Below, piece after piece: positions 24,834 through 33,642 of a DNA stretch of 64,000 bases. Numbering within the stretch: position 1 is the first letter of the stretch; the number at the start of each line of letters is the position of its first letter. The notes beneath the pieces were generated by a model. That model was not told the DNA's origin. It ran no database searches and worked only from the letters and a program-made list of their open reading frames with translations. Both the position numbers and the translations under genes were made by a program. The DNA comes from JBFMDN01 sp040753915 (GTDB lineage: Bacteria > Desulfobacterota > Desulfomonilia > Desulfomonilales > Desulfomonilaceae): NCBI GenBank assembly GCA_040753915.1, contig JBFMDN010000005.1, positions 62,001 through 126,000 on the forward strand. Direction: 5' to 3'.

Positions 24834-26033
24834 TTACGGGCCGACAATGCTTACAGAAATCGTCGCCCCACCAGGAGTTCCACCGAGGTTGTGGGCAAGC
24901 CCCAATCCCGGATTCTTGAGCTGTCGCTCTCCGGCTCTCCCGAGGATCTGGTTGTACAGCTCATATATCATCCTCAGACCGGAAGCTCCTATGGGATGGC
25001 CGAAGCACTTCAGTCCGCCATCCATGTTCACAGGAAGCTCCCCCGTGAGCTCGAAAGTTCCTGCCTCAACGTCATCCTTGAATTTTCCTCGAGGCGAGAG
25101 CTCGAGGTCCTCGTATATGATTGCCTCAGTGATGGAGAAACAGTCGTGCACCTCGGCCATAGAAATTTCCTTGCGGGGGGTCTTGATCCCGGCTTCTGCG
25201 TACGCTGCTTGCCCGGCCCGATATGTCTCTTTGACCGAGGTCCAGTCGTGGTTAGGATTCATATAGCCTTCAGAGGGGCCCACTGCTATTTGGGCGGCTT
25301 TTATGTACACGGGATCCGGCTTGAAGCTCTTGGCCAGGTCCTTGCGCACAAGTATGGCGGCCGCCGCGCCGTCGCTCACCCCACAGCAATCGAGAAGCCC
25401 GAGGGGCCACGCAATCATGGGCGCTTTGAGGACCTGCTCGACAGTTATCTCGCGCCGGAAATGAGCTTTGGGGGACATGGTTCCGTTGTGGTGGTTCTTG
25501 ACCATGATCTTGGCAAGAAGCGTTCTTCCTTCCTCGGGAGTCAGGCCGTACTTGTTGAAATAGCTTGTCGCCATCATGGCGAAATGACCCGGAGCGGTGA
25601 AATTGCGACTCCTGAACGTGTTGGGTGCAGTGGACACAAGGCCCATTGCAATGTCGTCCGTGGGGAGCCCGCTGTATCCGGAATCTTTCAGCTTCTCCGC
25701 GCCGATGGCGAGAACGATGTCATAGGCTCCCGAAGCCACTGCATATGCGGCGTTCCTGAACGAATCCGAAGCTGTTGCGCACATATTTTCCAGGCGCGTG
25801 ACCGGCTTGTAATCCAGTTTCAATGTGGTGGCCAATGGCTGGCTCGGTGCGGGTAGATTGGACCAATACGAGCCGATCCACACGGCCTGAACATCCTTTG
25901 GGTCAATGCCGGCATCTTGATATGCCTCGTATACGGCATCGATAACCAGGTCATCGAAGCTCTTGTCCCAGTTCTCGCCGAACTTTGTGCATCCCATTCC
26001 TACTATGGCCACTTTGTCTCTTATGCTTTCCAT
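24834..26033 (-). CDS. thiolase (SCP-x-like)
   Basis: A 399-residue thiolase-superfamily enzyme. The nucleophilic Cys is in ENMCATASDS (about residue 85), the His motif is EVHDCFSIT and the C-terminal His is in CFGHPIGASG. All expected residues for thiolysis or condensation are present, in the SCP2/SCP-x style rather than FadA style. It is the most downstream gene of the run and directly follows the HMG-CoA-synthase-like/DUF35 fusion, so the two may form one complex, as in archaeal thiolase-HMGCS-DUF35 assemblies. GGAGGT precedes the ATG. Confidence 0.88.
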   Translation of the reverse strand: MESIRDKVAIVGMGCTKFGENWDKSFDDLVIDAVYEAYQDAGIDPKDVQAVWIGSYWSNLPAPSQPLATTLKLDYKPVTRLENMCATASDSFRNAAYAVASGAYDIVLAIGAEKLKDSGYSGLPTDDIAMGLVSTAPNTFRSRNFTAPGHFAMMATSYFNKYGLTPEEGRTLLAKIMVKNHHNGTMSPKAHFRREITVEQVLKAPMIAWPLGLLDCCGVSDGAAAAILVRKDLAKSFKPDPVYIKAAQIAVGPSEGYMNPNHDWTSVKETYRAGQAAYAEAGIKTPRKEISMAEVHDCFSITEAIIYEDLELSPRGKFKDDVEAGTFELTGELPVNMDGGLKCFGHPIGASGLRMIYELYNQILGRAGERQLKNPGLGLAHNLGGTPGGATISVSIVGP

Positions 26034-26075
26034 TGCGATTTGACCTCCAACTGTTCGACCGGGATTGGCAGGGCA

Positions 26076-27491
26076 TCATCTGATAGGCCGAGATTTCCAC
26101 CAATAGACACTGATCCCTTGGGTGTGCCGGAATTTCCTGAACGTCATCTCCACCTGCAGTCCCACACGGATATCCGCCACTCTCCTGTCGGTCACGTCCA
26201 TCATGATTCGTCCCCCCTCGTCGAAGTCGATGGCAGCGAGGGTTGTGGGAGGATCGGGAGAAACCGCAAGGTTATCATGAGAAAAGGTCACTATCTTCCC
26301 AAGCTTGTCGGCGAAGGGATAGTAATCGAAGTCGTCTCTTGCGCGGCATTCCATGCATACCCGCTGGAGCGGATATTGGACGGTCCCGCACTGTCTGCAT
26401 TTGGAGCCGTACAGGGCCAGCCCACATTTTCGGTCGCGATACAAAGCTGGGGCTGAGGCGGGCTCTTCCCTGGGTCTCATGGGAGGCTCCAGCTCCACCA
26501 TGTCTCTCCATCTCAGGTATTTCTGGTACGTGGTGGCGGACTTGGCCCCCAGCATTCTCGATAGGCTCTGTTTCTTTTTTACTTCCTCAATGCGATCCGT
26601 GACGGTAAGAGCGCAGACGTGGCAACCGTCGCCATACGAGACCCACAGGAGCTTTTCTCCCGGCCTTGCCTGCTCGAACGCCGCAGCGAGAAGCATCACG
26701 GGATGGGCAGTTCCCGTGTACCCTGCAAGACCCCAAAGCGGATCGGCACCCTGAGTCTTGGGGTCGAACCCCATCTTCTTCAACACGCCGGCGAGGTAAG
26801 ATGGATTGGGAGCAGAGAGCACCACTGTGGAGAAATCCTGGGGTTTCCTGTCAAAGGCCCTCAAGGCCTCTCCAACCGTCTCAGGAACGATTTTCGTGAA
26901 TCCCGTCTCGCGTACGAATCGATCCTCCCAGGACTGCACGTACCGGTCCCCAATGGGCCTATATACGTCGTAGAGCTCATTGTTGATGGAGTACCATCCG
27001 TCAATGGTGGCGATGGGATCCGATTCGCCCAGGAGCAAAGCTGCCGCGCCGTCCCCAAATTCCATCTCCTTGGACCCATTGGGACGGCCCAGTCGCATGT
27101 CTGCCGCGCAGACAAGCGCCTGACGCGATGCCCCGGCCGTCACCGAGTCAAGAGCCATCTTGACCGAATCAACACCTGCCCGCAGGCTACCGCTCACGTC
27201 GAACGTTCGAGCCGTTTTCTGCAGATCCAGCACCGCTGCGACCAGCGCCGCTGATTGCTTCTCTGCGTACGGGAATGTGGTGGAAGCGAAGTAGAGCCCA
27301 TCCACTGTTGCTGCGCTGAAACCTTTGAGGCAATCCCTGCAAGACTCTACGGCCATCGTCACTGAGTCTTCGTCAAAATTGGCCACCGCCTTTTCTCCGG
27401 GTACCTTGAAGCCGCTCCAGAACTGGGCGATCTCAGCTCGCTCCAGCCTATGAAACGGCACGTACACGCCGTATGATGAGATACCAATCAT
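26076..27491 (-). CDS. HMG-CoA-synthase-like protein fused to a DUF35 zinc-ribbon/OB domain
   Basis: A 471-residue two-part protein. Residues about 1-310 have the HMG-CoA synthase/KASIII fold (MIGISSYGVYVPFHRL, and a C-terminal LLWVSYGDGCHV block). Residues about 345-471 are a DUF35 module with zinc ligands in CRQCG and CMEC and an OB fold. The segment that carries the catalytic Cys in archaeal HMG-CoA synthases (A-C-K-A-G) reads S-L-R-A-G here, and the Glu of the ATES motif appears as ASTT. So normal condensation chemistry is unlikely; it may be a scaffold, an acyl-CoA channel or a different enzyme. GGAGGT precedes the ATG. Confidence 0.75.
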   Translation of the reverse strand: MIGISSYGVYVPFHRLERAEIAQFWSGFKVPGEKAVANFDEDSVTMAVESCRDCLKGFSAATVDGLYFASTTFPYAEKQSAALVAAVLDLQKTARTFDVSGSLRAGVDSVKMALDSVTAGASRQALVCAADMRLGRPNGSKEMEFGDGAAALLLGESDPIATIDGWYSINNELYDVYRPIGDRYVQSWEDRFVRETGFTKIVPETVGEALRAFDRKPQDFSTVVLSAPNPSYLAGVLKKMGFDPKTQGADPLWGLAGYTGTAHPVMLLAAAFEQARPGEKLLWVSYGDGCHVCALTVTDRIEEVKKKQSLSRMLGAKSATTYQKYLRWRDMVELEPPMRPREEPASAPALYRDRKCGLALYGSKCRQCGTVQYPLQRVCMECRARDDFDYYPFADKLGKIVTFSHDNLAVSPDPPTTLAAIDFDEGGRIMMDVTDRRVADIRVGLQVEMTFRKFRHTQGISVYWWKSRPIR

Positions 27492-27575
27492 ACCAACCTC
27501 CAGTAGCTTTACGATTCATACTTTCCGCCTCTGGCGCCTGATAGGCACGGGCTGCGCACCGCAAAGGCTCCCATG

Positions 27576-29321
27576 TCAGGTCGATTTCCGATGCGCCTTG
27601 TACAGCGGATCGGATTCTTGGAGCACTCTTCTCAACACCTTGCCCACCAGGCTTTTCGGGATCTCGTCGATAAAATCCAGATATTTAGGCACCTTGTAGT
27701 GGGTTATATTCTGTTTTGCCCAGTTCTTGAGGTCATCTTCCGAGATTTTTCCTTTCCAAGAATCCTTCAGCACCACCCAGGCCTTGATTGCTTCTCCCGT
27801 CTCCCCGTCAGGAAGCCCGGCTACCGCGACTTCCAGGATCGCTTCGTGGGCGCCCATGAGATGTTCCACCTCGGTCGGGAAGACCGAATAGCCTTTCACC
27901 TTAATGAGTTGTTTCTTTCGATCGTTCAACGTTACACGACCATATTTGTCCATGAAGCCGATGTCGCCGGTGTAGAGCCAACGCTTTCCGCCCATCTCCC
28001 TGATGGTCAGAGCCGTTTCGGCTGCGTTCCCGAGGTATCCTTGCATAACGGTGGGTCCGGAGACTACGAGCTCTCCGCTTTCTCCTGGGGGCAATTCCAC
28101 TGTGCCGGTGTCGATGTCCATGATCTTCCAGTCGATACCCGGCATAGGGATGCCTATGGTCCCCGTGGTTTCCACCGTTCCGAGGGGTCCACCCGATACG
28201 ACGGGAGAGGCCTCGGACAGGCCGTATCCTTCTACCAGAATCGCGCCGGTGGCAGCCTCAAACCGCTCTTTGACATTCCTGTGTAGGGGACCAGCGCCGG
28301 ATATACATCCCTTGAGCTTGCCGGCTATAGGGTACCGCTCGATATGAGGGAAATCGGCAATCCGTTGGAATAAGACTTCTGCGCCGGGGAAATAGGTCTG
28401 ACCGTCCACACCGACTTCACAGATCGTCTTGACCATCTCTTCCGTCTCGGGTGGCCTCGGAAAGAGCATCATGAACATTCCGCTGTGGAGGACGGTGTTC
28501 ATGACGGCAGTCATGCCGAAGGAGTGAAAGAGGGGAAGAATCCCTACCATGCAGGCTCCGGGCTCTTTCATCCACATGAATTCACCTACCTGGATAGCAT
28601 TTGCCACGCAGTTGAAGTGGCTAAGGATGGCCGCTTTAGGCACGCCGGTCGTGCCGCCCGTCATGATGTACGTGGCTATGTCGTCGGACGCGACGTCTGC
28701 CTGTATGTTCTCTGCAGACGTGCTCAGTAGATCCAGAAAGGGGTGGGATCGAGGAACTGTTCCCGTCGGAATTTTCTTGAGCTTTTTCCCCAGCCATTTC
28801 TTGAGCGAGGAGACCTTGACCATGTCCACTATATTTGTGGAGATGAGGCGATCGACAGGGTGCTGCTTCTCTATGGGAGCAAGGAGCGCCTCATACAAGG
28901 CGTCTAGAATGATTAGCGTGCGTGCGCCTGTAAGCTGCAATTCGTGAAGAACTTCGCCCGGTTTGTACGTCGGGTTTACGCCTGTGGGAATAAGACCAAG
29001 CTTCATACATGCGTAGTACGAGACCACATACTGAGGACTGTTGGGAAGGGCCAGAGCCACCACATCCCCCTTTTGCAGACCCATACGACGGAAGCTGGTT
29101 GCGAGTCGGTCCACTGCATCCGAAAGCTCCCGGTAACTGATAAAGGATCGCAGAAACCAAATTGCCGGCTCGTCGGCAAACCGCTTCACGGATTCGGCAA
29201 ACATCTCATAGAGGGTGATTCTCGGGAAATCGAGGTTCTTGGGCAACTGAGGGGGCCAGCCCGCGTCGGGCTGAAACCACGGCCGTGATTCATCGACAAA
29301 CAATTGGGCGTTCGCAGTCAA
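27576..29321 (-). CDS. AMP-forming acyl-CoA synthetase (FadD-like)
   Basis: A 581-residue ANL enzyme. Motifs are MTGGTTGVPKAA, GYGLSEASPVV, LYTGDIGFMDKYGR and a C-terminal KSLVGKVLRR with the conserved lysine. The best start is a TTG at 29321, because AGGAGG lies six bases ahead of it; the first in-frame ATG would cut into the N-terminal domain. It activates a carboxylic acid of medium or long chain or aromatic type. One of three ligases in the run, each possibly for a different pathway intermediate. Confidence 0.88.
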   Translation of the reverse strand: MTANAQLFVDESRPWFQPDAGWPPQLPKNLDFPRITLYEMFAESVKRFADEPAIWFLRSFISYRELSDAVDRLATSFRRMGLQKGDVVALALPNSPQYVVSYYACMKLGLIPTGVNPTYKPGEVLHELQLTGARTLIILDALYEALLAPIEKQHPVDRLISTNIVDMVKVSSLKKWLGKKLKKIPTGTVPRSHPFLDLLSTSAENIQADVASDDIATYIMTGGTTGVPKAAILSHFNCVANAIQVGEFMWMKEPGACMVGILPLFHSFGMTAVMNTVLHSGMFMMLFPRPPETEEMVKTICEVGVDGQTYFPGAEVLFQRIADFPHIERYPIAGKLKGCISGAGPLHRNVKERFEAATGAILVEGYGLSEASPVVSGGPLGTVETTGTIGIPMPGIDWKIMDIDTGTVELPPGESGELVVSGPTVMQGYLGNAAETALTIREMGGKRWLYTGDIGFMDKYGRVTLNDRKKQLIKVKGYSVFPTEVEHLMGAHEAILEVAVAGLPDGETGEAIKAWVVLKDSWKGKISEDDLKNWAKQNITHYKVPKYLDFIDEIPKSLVGKVLRRVLQESDPLYKAHRKST

Positions 29322-29449
29322 CTCGATCCTCCTCTCGACTCAATGCCTTGTGTAGCCTGAAGGCAGGGTTCCTTTTCTGGAAACCTGTCCTCTCGCGAGG
29401 AGCCCAAGCGCGAAGGGAACGGTGCATTCGCAGAGTAGATTGGGAGAGC

Positions 29450-29776
29450 TCACCAAAACTGCACTTGAGTCACTGCTGCATCTTGCAGGATTTCCGTCCT
29501 GATCCGTTTCCTGTCTGCCTCGTCCTCGATTGTCTCCACACTGGAAATGGGAGTGCCTTCTTCGTTCGTTCTGTACTTCCAGCTCTTGATATAGCCCGTC
29601 ACCAGAGCAAACCGGCACCCATAGAAACCACAACACGCCCCATCCAACACGGCATTCCCTACTGCTACAAGGACGCTCCGGCCGTGCAACTCCACGGTCA
29701 TTTCCGTATCAAAGGAATAGCCGCCACTGATGGATCGCACTTCCCGGTTCAGCTCGTGGGTATAGTCCCTGATCAT
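29450..29776 (-). CDS. conserved-looking hypothetical protein between two CoA ligases
   Basis: A 108-residue protein that I do not recognise. It is mixed alpha/beta with a cysteine cluster in DGACCGFYGCRF and an acidic C-terminal half. There is no signal peptide or membrane helix. It is placed with 15 bases to the ligase gene upstream and about 130 to the one downstream, in the same direction, and has good codon structure, so it is probably real and part of the run. The opposite-strand frame at 29285-29956 is judged a shadow. Confidence 0.55.
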   Translation of the reverse strand: MIRDYTHELNREVRSISGGYSFDTEMTVELHGRSVLVAVGNAVLDGACCGFYGCRFALVTGYIKSWKYRTNEEGTPISSVETIEDEADRKRIRTEILQDAAVTQVQFW

Positions 29777-29791
29777 GCGTCTCTCTTGCCC

Positions 29792-31366
29792 TCAGGACAC
29801 CATTCGATCTCGACCTTCCCAGAATCGTGCCCTGATGGCCTTCTTGTCCAACTTGCCGAGGTTTGTCACTGGTATGGAATCCCAGAATTCCACAGTCTTT
29901 GGCGCCATAAGACTCCCCTTGCGCTCTTTGACAAAGTTGATCAATTCTTCCTGTGATGCCGATTTCCCTTCGTGAAGCACAACGATGGCCTTTACTTCTT
30001 CCCCCCACTTTGGATGAGGCACTCCCACTACTGCCGTTCCCTTCACAGACGGGTGTTCGAACAGAGTGTCTTCTATTTCCCGGGGAAAGATATTGAATCC
30101 TCCGCTCACAATCATGTCCTTCTTGCGGTCGACGATGTAGAGAAAACCCTCTTCGTCCCTCTTGGCAATATCGCCCGTGTAGAGCCAACCATCCCGAATA
30201 GTCTCTGCAGTGGCCTCCGGGTTCTTGAGGTATCCGCTCATCATGTTTGCGCACCTGACAACGATCTCGCCTGCTTCTCCCGTTTGCACTTCCCGGCCGC
30301 TCTCATCGAGGAGTCTCACTTCCGCATGGTAAGTGGGGCGACCCGCTGAGCTGAAGATACGACGCTCTCGCTCCGGGTCGTCTATCACGTGCTCCTCGCG
30401 GGATAGAGCGCTGATGCACATGGGCGCTTCGGTCTGGCCGAACAACTGGGTCATGATCGGGCCGAATGTGGTGATCGCTTGTTTTAGTCTCTCAGGAGCT
30501 ATGGCGGATGCACCGTAAATGATGTTCCTGAGGCTGCTGAGATCGAATTTCCTCAAGTCAGGATAGTCCAAGAGCACATAGACCATGGTGGGAACAAGGA
30601 AGGTAGCCGTAATCTTCTCCTTCTCAACCGCTTCGAGGAAGAGCTTGGGATCGAAATGATCCAAAATGACGCATCTGCCTTTCCGCAAAAGAACGGGGAG
30701 CATGAGACATCCCCCTGCATGCGTAAGGGGAGTCATGTATGCAAACACCTCATTCCATGCAAAACCGAATTCAAGCATTTCGATAAGGACCGTGTAGACC
30801 CATGCCCTGTGGGAAAGCATGACCCCTTTTGGCTTTCCCGTAGTGCCGCCCGTGTAGTAGATTCCGACGAGGTCTTCCACATCTATGTGCACTTTCTCGC
30901 ATTTTGGTTCGTACTGCTCCATGAGGCTTTGGAGGTGGAGGTGCCCATCCTCTACCTTGGACGGCTCCTCAGAGATACAAACGAATGTCTTCACGGTCTC
31001 CAGGCTCGGAATCATCTCCTTGACCCTGGATGCCATTCGCTCGTGATAGATGAGTATGCTGCACTCGGCCTGATTCATCATGTATATATGATCGCCCGAA
31101 CCGAGCAATACCGCGAGGGGAACCCTGATACCTCCAGTCTTGGCTACTGCGATTTCGCAGAAAACGTACTCCGGGCAGTTGGCCATAAGGAACGCAACTC
31201 TATCCCCTTTTTTCAGACCGATACTCTGAAAGGCGTTCGCAAGGCAGTCGCCGTAACGTCCCATTTCCCTGTACGTATACGATCTTTCACCAAATGTGAG
31301 TGCAGTGTGGTCCCCATAGAACTCCACGCATCGGTCGTACAAGTCTCCGATTGTCAGGTGTATCAT
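29792..31366 (-). CDS. AMP-forming acyl-CoA synthetase
   Basis: A 524-residue ANL enzyme with YYTGGTTGKPKGV, LFGQTEAP and LYTGDIAKRDEEG motifs and a conserved C-terminal lysine in TNLGKLDKKAIR. The frame extends to 31408, but AGGGAGGT ahead of the ATG at 31366 and the family-typical start (MIHLTIGDLYDRC) decide for 31366. It is less similar to the ligase at 27576 than to benzoate/fatty-acid-type ligases in general, but the substrate is not decidable. It sits between a thiolase gene and the small hypothetical gene. Confidence 0.88.
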   Translation of the reverse strand: MIHLTIGDLYDRCVEFYGDHTALTFGERSYTYREMGRYGDCLANAFQSIGLKKGDRVAFLMANCPEYVFCEIAVAKTGGIRVPLAVLLGSGDHIYMMNQAECSILIYHERMASRVKEMIPSLETVKTFVCISEEPSKVEDGHLHLQSLMEQYEPKCEKVHIDVEDLVGIYYTGGTTGKPKGVMLSHRAWVYTVLIEMLEFGFAWNEVFAYMTPLTHAGGCLMLPVLLRKGRCVILDHFDPKLFLEAVEKEKITATFLVPTMVYVLLDYPDLRKFDLSSLRNIIYGASAIAPERLKQAITTFGPIMTQLFGQTEAPMCISALSREEHVIDDPERERRIFSSAGRPTYHAEVRLLDESGREVQTGEAGEIVVRCANMMSGYLKNPEATAETIRDGWLYTGDIAKRDEEGFLYIVDRKKDMIVSGGFNIFPREIEDTLFEHPSVKGTAVVGVPHPKWGEEVKAIVVLHEGKSASQEELINFVKERKGSLMAPKTVEFWDSIPVTNLGKLDKKAIRARFWEGRDRMVS

Positions 31367-31435
31367 GGCCGTACCTCCCTGTTTGTCACTGCCGGGCGCT
31401 TGCTCCATTCCCGGCCACGCGCTCAGGCTCGCTTG

Positions 31436-32698
31436 TCACCGCTCAGCCTGCAAAATGGTTATGCTACATGCGAACTCTTCCGTGGATATAACCCCTCCGC
31501 CATTCTCGGCTATTCCGACGCGGGCATTGGGGACCTGCCTGGGTCCGGCCTCTCCCCGCAACTGGGTGACAAGCTCGTAGATCATCGACAGTCCCGTGGC
31601 TCCCACAGGATGGCCCTTTGAAACCAGTCCTCCCGAGGTGTTTATGGGGAGTGAGCCATCAAGCCTGGTGGCTCCCGACTGAGCCAGTTTTCCCCCTTCG
31701 CCAATGGGGCAGAAACCGAGCATCTCAGACTGGTAAATCTCGCAGAATGAGGTTGCATCGTGGACTTCGGCCACACTCACATCACCAGGACCTATGCCGG
31801 CCATCTTGTATGCTTTGTCCGCTGCCCACTTGCTCAAACTGGGCTCTTCGATGCTTCTGTGCTTCCCTGAAGCCATCACGTTGGCAGCAATTCTGACCGC
31901 CCGATGGCGCACAGCCGGGGGCAGACCTTTGAGATAATCCTCGGAGCAGAGGATTGCAGCGGCTCCTCCATCTCCGATGGGTGCGCACATGGACCGAGTG
32001 AGAGGATAGCTCACCATGTAGTCTTCCAGCGCCTTTTCCACAGGAACCTCAAACTGGTACTGGGCCTTAGGATTGAGCGAACCGTTAAAATGGTTCTTGG
32101 ATGCGACAATCGCTATCTGTTCTTGGGTGGTTCCCCATTTCCACATGTGCCAGCATGCTTGCATTGCATAGGTATCCATGAACACCGTATGCCCAGGTCC
32201 AAAGGAAAACTCTCGATCGCACTGTTGCGCTACCGAGGAGTACTCGGCGAGAAGGCGATCTCTGTCCATCCGATCTATGCCATGCTCGTACGCCGCGAGG
32301 ACGGCTTTCATGTCCGGGTGGTAGAATTTGTCCACTCCGATGGCAAGAGAGACATCGCACTGACCGCTCAAGATATCCTTCCATGCCCCGTGGAGGGCCA
32401 TGGATGCGCTCGCGCAGGCTCCCTCAACGTTTATGATGGGGACCCGTTCGGGAAACAGCCCGTCCTCAACGAGGGGAGACATGGACACATGACCTCGTAT
32501 GAGATCCTGTTCCCACAAGACACCCATAGCGCAATTGGAGAACCAGCAGAACTCTATGTCCTGGCCATCCCCCATTCCCGCGTCTTCGAGGACTCCGAGG
32601 TACGTGTCTCTCGTGAGGTCCTTCATGGACTTGTCGAGCCATTTCGTGAACCGAGTGCTATATGACCCTATGATGTACACGTCCGTCCTGTTCTTCAT
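31436..32698 (-). CDS. thiolase (SCP-x-like), second copy
   Basis: A 420-residue thiolase with the nucleophile in EGACASASMA, His in EVHDATSF, and GHPVGATG near the end: a complete active site. Three open starts exist; the ATG at 32698 is chosen because GAGGAG lies ahead of it and it leaves 22 bases after the MaoC gene. It differs enough from the thiolase at 24834 (about 30 residues longer, different loop regions) that a distinct substrate is likely. Confidence 0.86.
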   Translation of the reverse strand: MKNRTDVYIIGSYSTRFTKWLDKSMKDLTRDTYLGVLEDAGMGDGQDIEFCWFSNCAMGVLWEQDLIRGHVSMSPLVEDGLFPERVPIINVEGACASASMALHGAWKDILSGQCDVSLAIGVDKFYHPDMKAVLAAYEHGIDRMDRDRLLAEYSSVAQQCDREFSFGPGHTVFMDTYAMQACWHMWKWGTTQEQIAIVASKNHFNGSLNPKAQYQFEVPVEKALEDYMVSYPLTRSMCAPIGDGGAAAILCSEDYLKGLPPAVRHRAVRIAANVMASGKHRSIEEPSLSKWAADKAYKMAGIGPGDVSVAEVHDATSFCEIYQSEMLGFCPIGEGGKLAQSGATRLDGSLPINTSGGLVSKGHPVGATGLSMIYELVTQLRGEAGPRQVPNARVGIAENGGGVISTEEFACSITILQAER

Positions 32699-32720
32699 GG
32701 AATCGCATCTCCTCGCGAAA

Positions 32721-33170
32721 TCAGCCACGCATGTGAAACATCATGGTGTAGTCAAAGACCATTACAGATTCGTCTCTCTGGTTCTTGGTCGTGTACCGCC
32801 AGGTCTGGATACCCCTTTCCGGCTTACTGGTCTGTTTTTTGTCGATAACTTCCACGACAACCTTCACAGTATCCCCAATTTTGACAGGCGCGAGCATCCT
32901 CATGTTGTTGGCACCCAGCCATGCGATCGCCGCATCTCCGCCGATCCCAGAGCTACTCACGAGCCCAACGGCCAGGGCAAAGATGAGGGGGCCGTGGACC
33001 AACCGCTCACCGAATTCCGTTTTGGCTGCGTATTCCTTGTCCATGTGAAGGGGATAAAAGTCCATGGTGAGGCCTGCCCAGGCCACCACGTGAGCTTCTG
33101 TGACAGTTATCGCGGCAGTTGTGTAAACGTCTCCCACGTTGAAGTCATCACCGTACTTGCTATGCTCCAT
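32721..33170 (-). CDS. MaoC-like hot-dog hydratase
   Basis: A 149-residue single hot-dog-fold protein of the MaoC/R-hydratase group. The helix with DFYPLHMDKEYAAKTEFGER contains the expected Asp and His of the hydratase motif (DxxPxHxD), followed by VHGPLIFALAVGL. Such enzymes hydrate enoyl-CoA to (R)-3-hydroxyacyl-CoA. GGAG precedes the ATG. Its placement next to an aldolase/thiolase-like pair suggests hydration before C-C cleavage. Confidence 0.87.
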   Translation of the reverse strand: MEHSKYGDDFNVGDVYTTAAITVTEAHVVAWAGLTMDFYPLHMDKEYAAKTEFGERLVHGPLIFALAVGLVSSSGIGGDAAIAWLGANNMRMLAPVKIGDTVKVVVEVIDKKQTSKPERGIQTWRYTTKNQRDESVMVFDYTMMFHMRG

Positions 33171-33215
33171 GATTTTGCTCCAAGCTTTCTTGCTCGAAAT
33201 TGCGCGACTGAGGCC

Positions 33216-33629
33216 TCATGCCGAGACCGGTTTGAACTTGGGCAAGGTGAATTCGTCGTCCAGTTGCTCGAACACGACTTCCACCGGCATGTCACACCGG
33301 ACGCGGTGAGGATCGCATCCCACGATGTTGCTCAGCATCTGCACGCCTTCTTCAAGCTTCACCACTGCTACGACGTACGGCATGTCGCCAATGAAGGCTG
33401 AAGGTGCATTGTTCTCTACCACAGTATAGGAGTAGACCGTTCCTTTGCCTGAAGCCTCCACCCAACGGATGTTGTCCGAAGCACAGTGGGGGCAGGCAAT
33501 CCTTGGATAGAAGATATGTTTCCCACAGTCATCGCATTTCTGCACTGTCAGTTTGTTCTGTCGGGCTGCTTCCCAAAACGGCCGTGCCCAATCATTGACA
33601 ATCGGAACCGGTTTCTTCGGCTTGTCCAT
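33216..33629 (-). CDS. DUF35 (Zn-ribbon/OB-fold) acyl-CoA-binding protein
   Basis: A 137-residue protein: an N-terminal helix, a rubredoxin-like zinc ribbon with CDDCG and CPHC, then an OB fold (GKGTVYSYTVVE ... VVAVVKLEEGVQMLSNIVG). DUF35 proteins bind CoA thioesters and partner with thiolase-fold enzymes (ChsH2 with Ltp2, BbsA with BbsB, archaeal acetoacetyl-CoA thiolase). The gene starts 13 bases after the thiolase-fold gene at 33643 ends, so the two probably form such a pair. AGGAG supports the ATG at 33629; the frame is open to 33857 but that part overlaps the neighbour. Confidence 0.88.
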   Translation of the reverse strand: MDKPKKPVPIVNDWARPFWEAARQNKLTVQKCDDCGKHIFYPRIACPHCASDNIRWVEASGKGTVYSYTVVENNAPSAFIGDMPYVVAVVKLEEGVQMLSNIVGCDPHRVRCDMPVEVVFEQLDDEFTLPKFKPVSA

Positions 33630-33642
33630 GTCCAACTCCTGT

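Noticed and set aside
24891..25856. 321-residue plus-strand frame
   Set aside because: Antisense shadow of the thiolase at 24834, which has a complete active site.
30656..31621. 321-residue plus-strand frame
   Set aside because: Antisense to the acyl-CoA ligase and thiolase genes; composition is that of a complementary-strand shadow.
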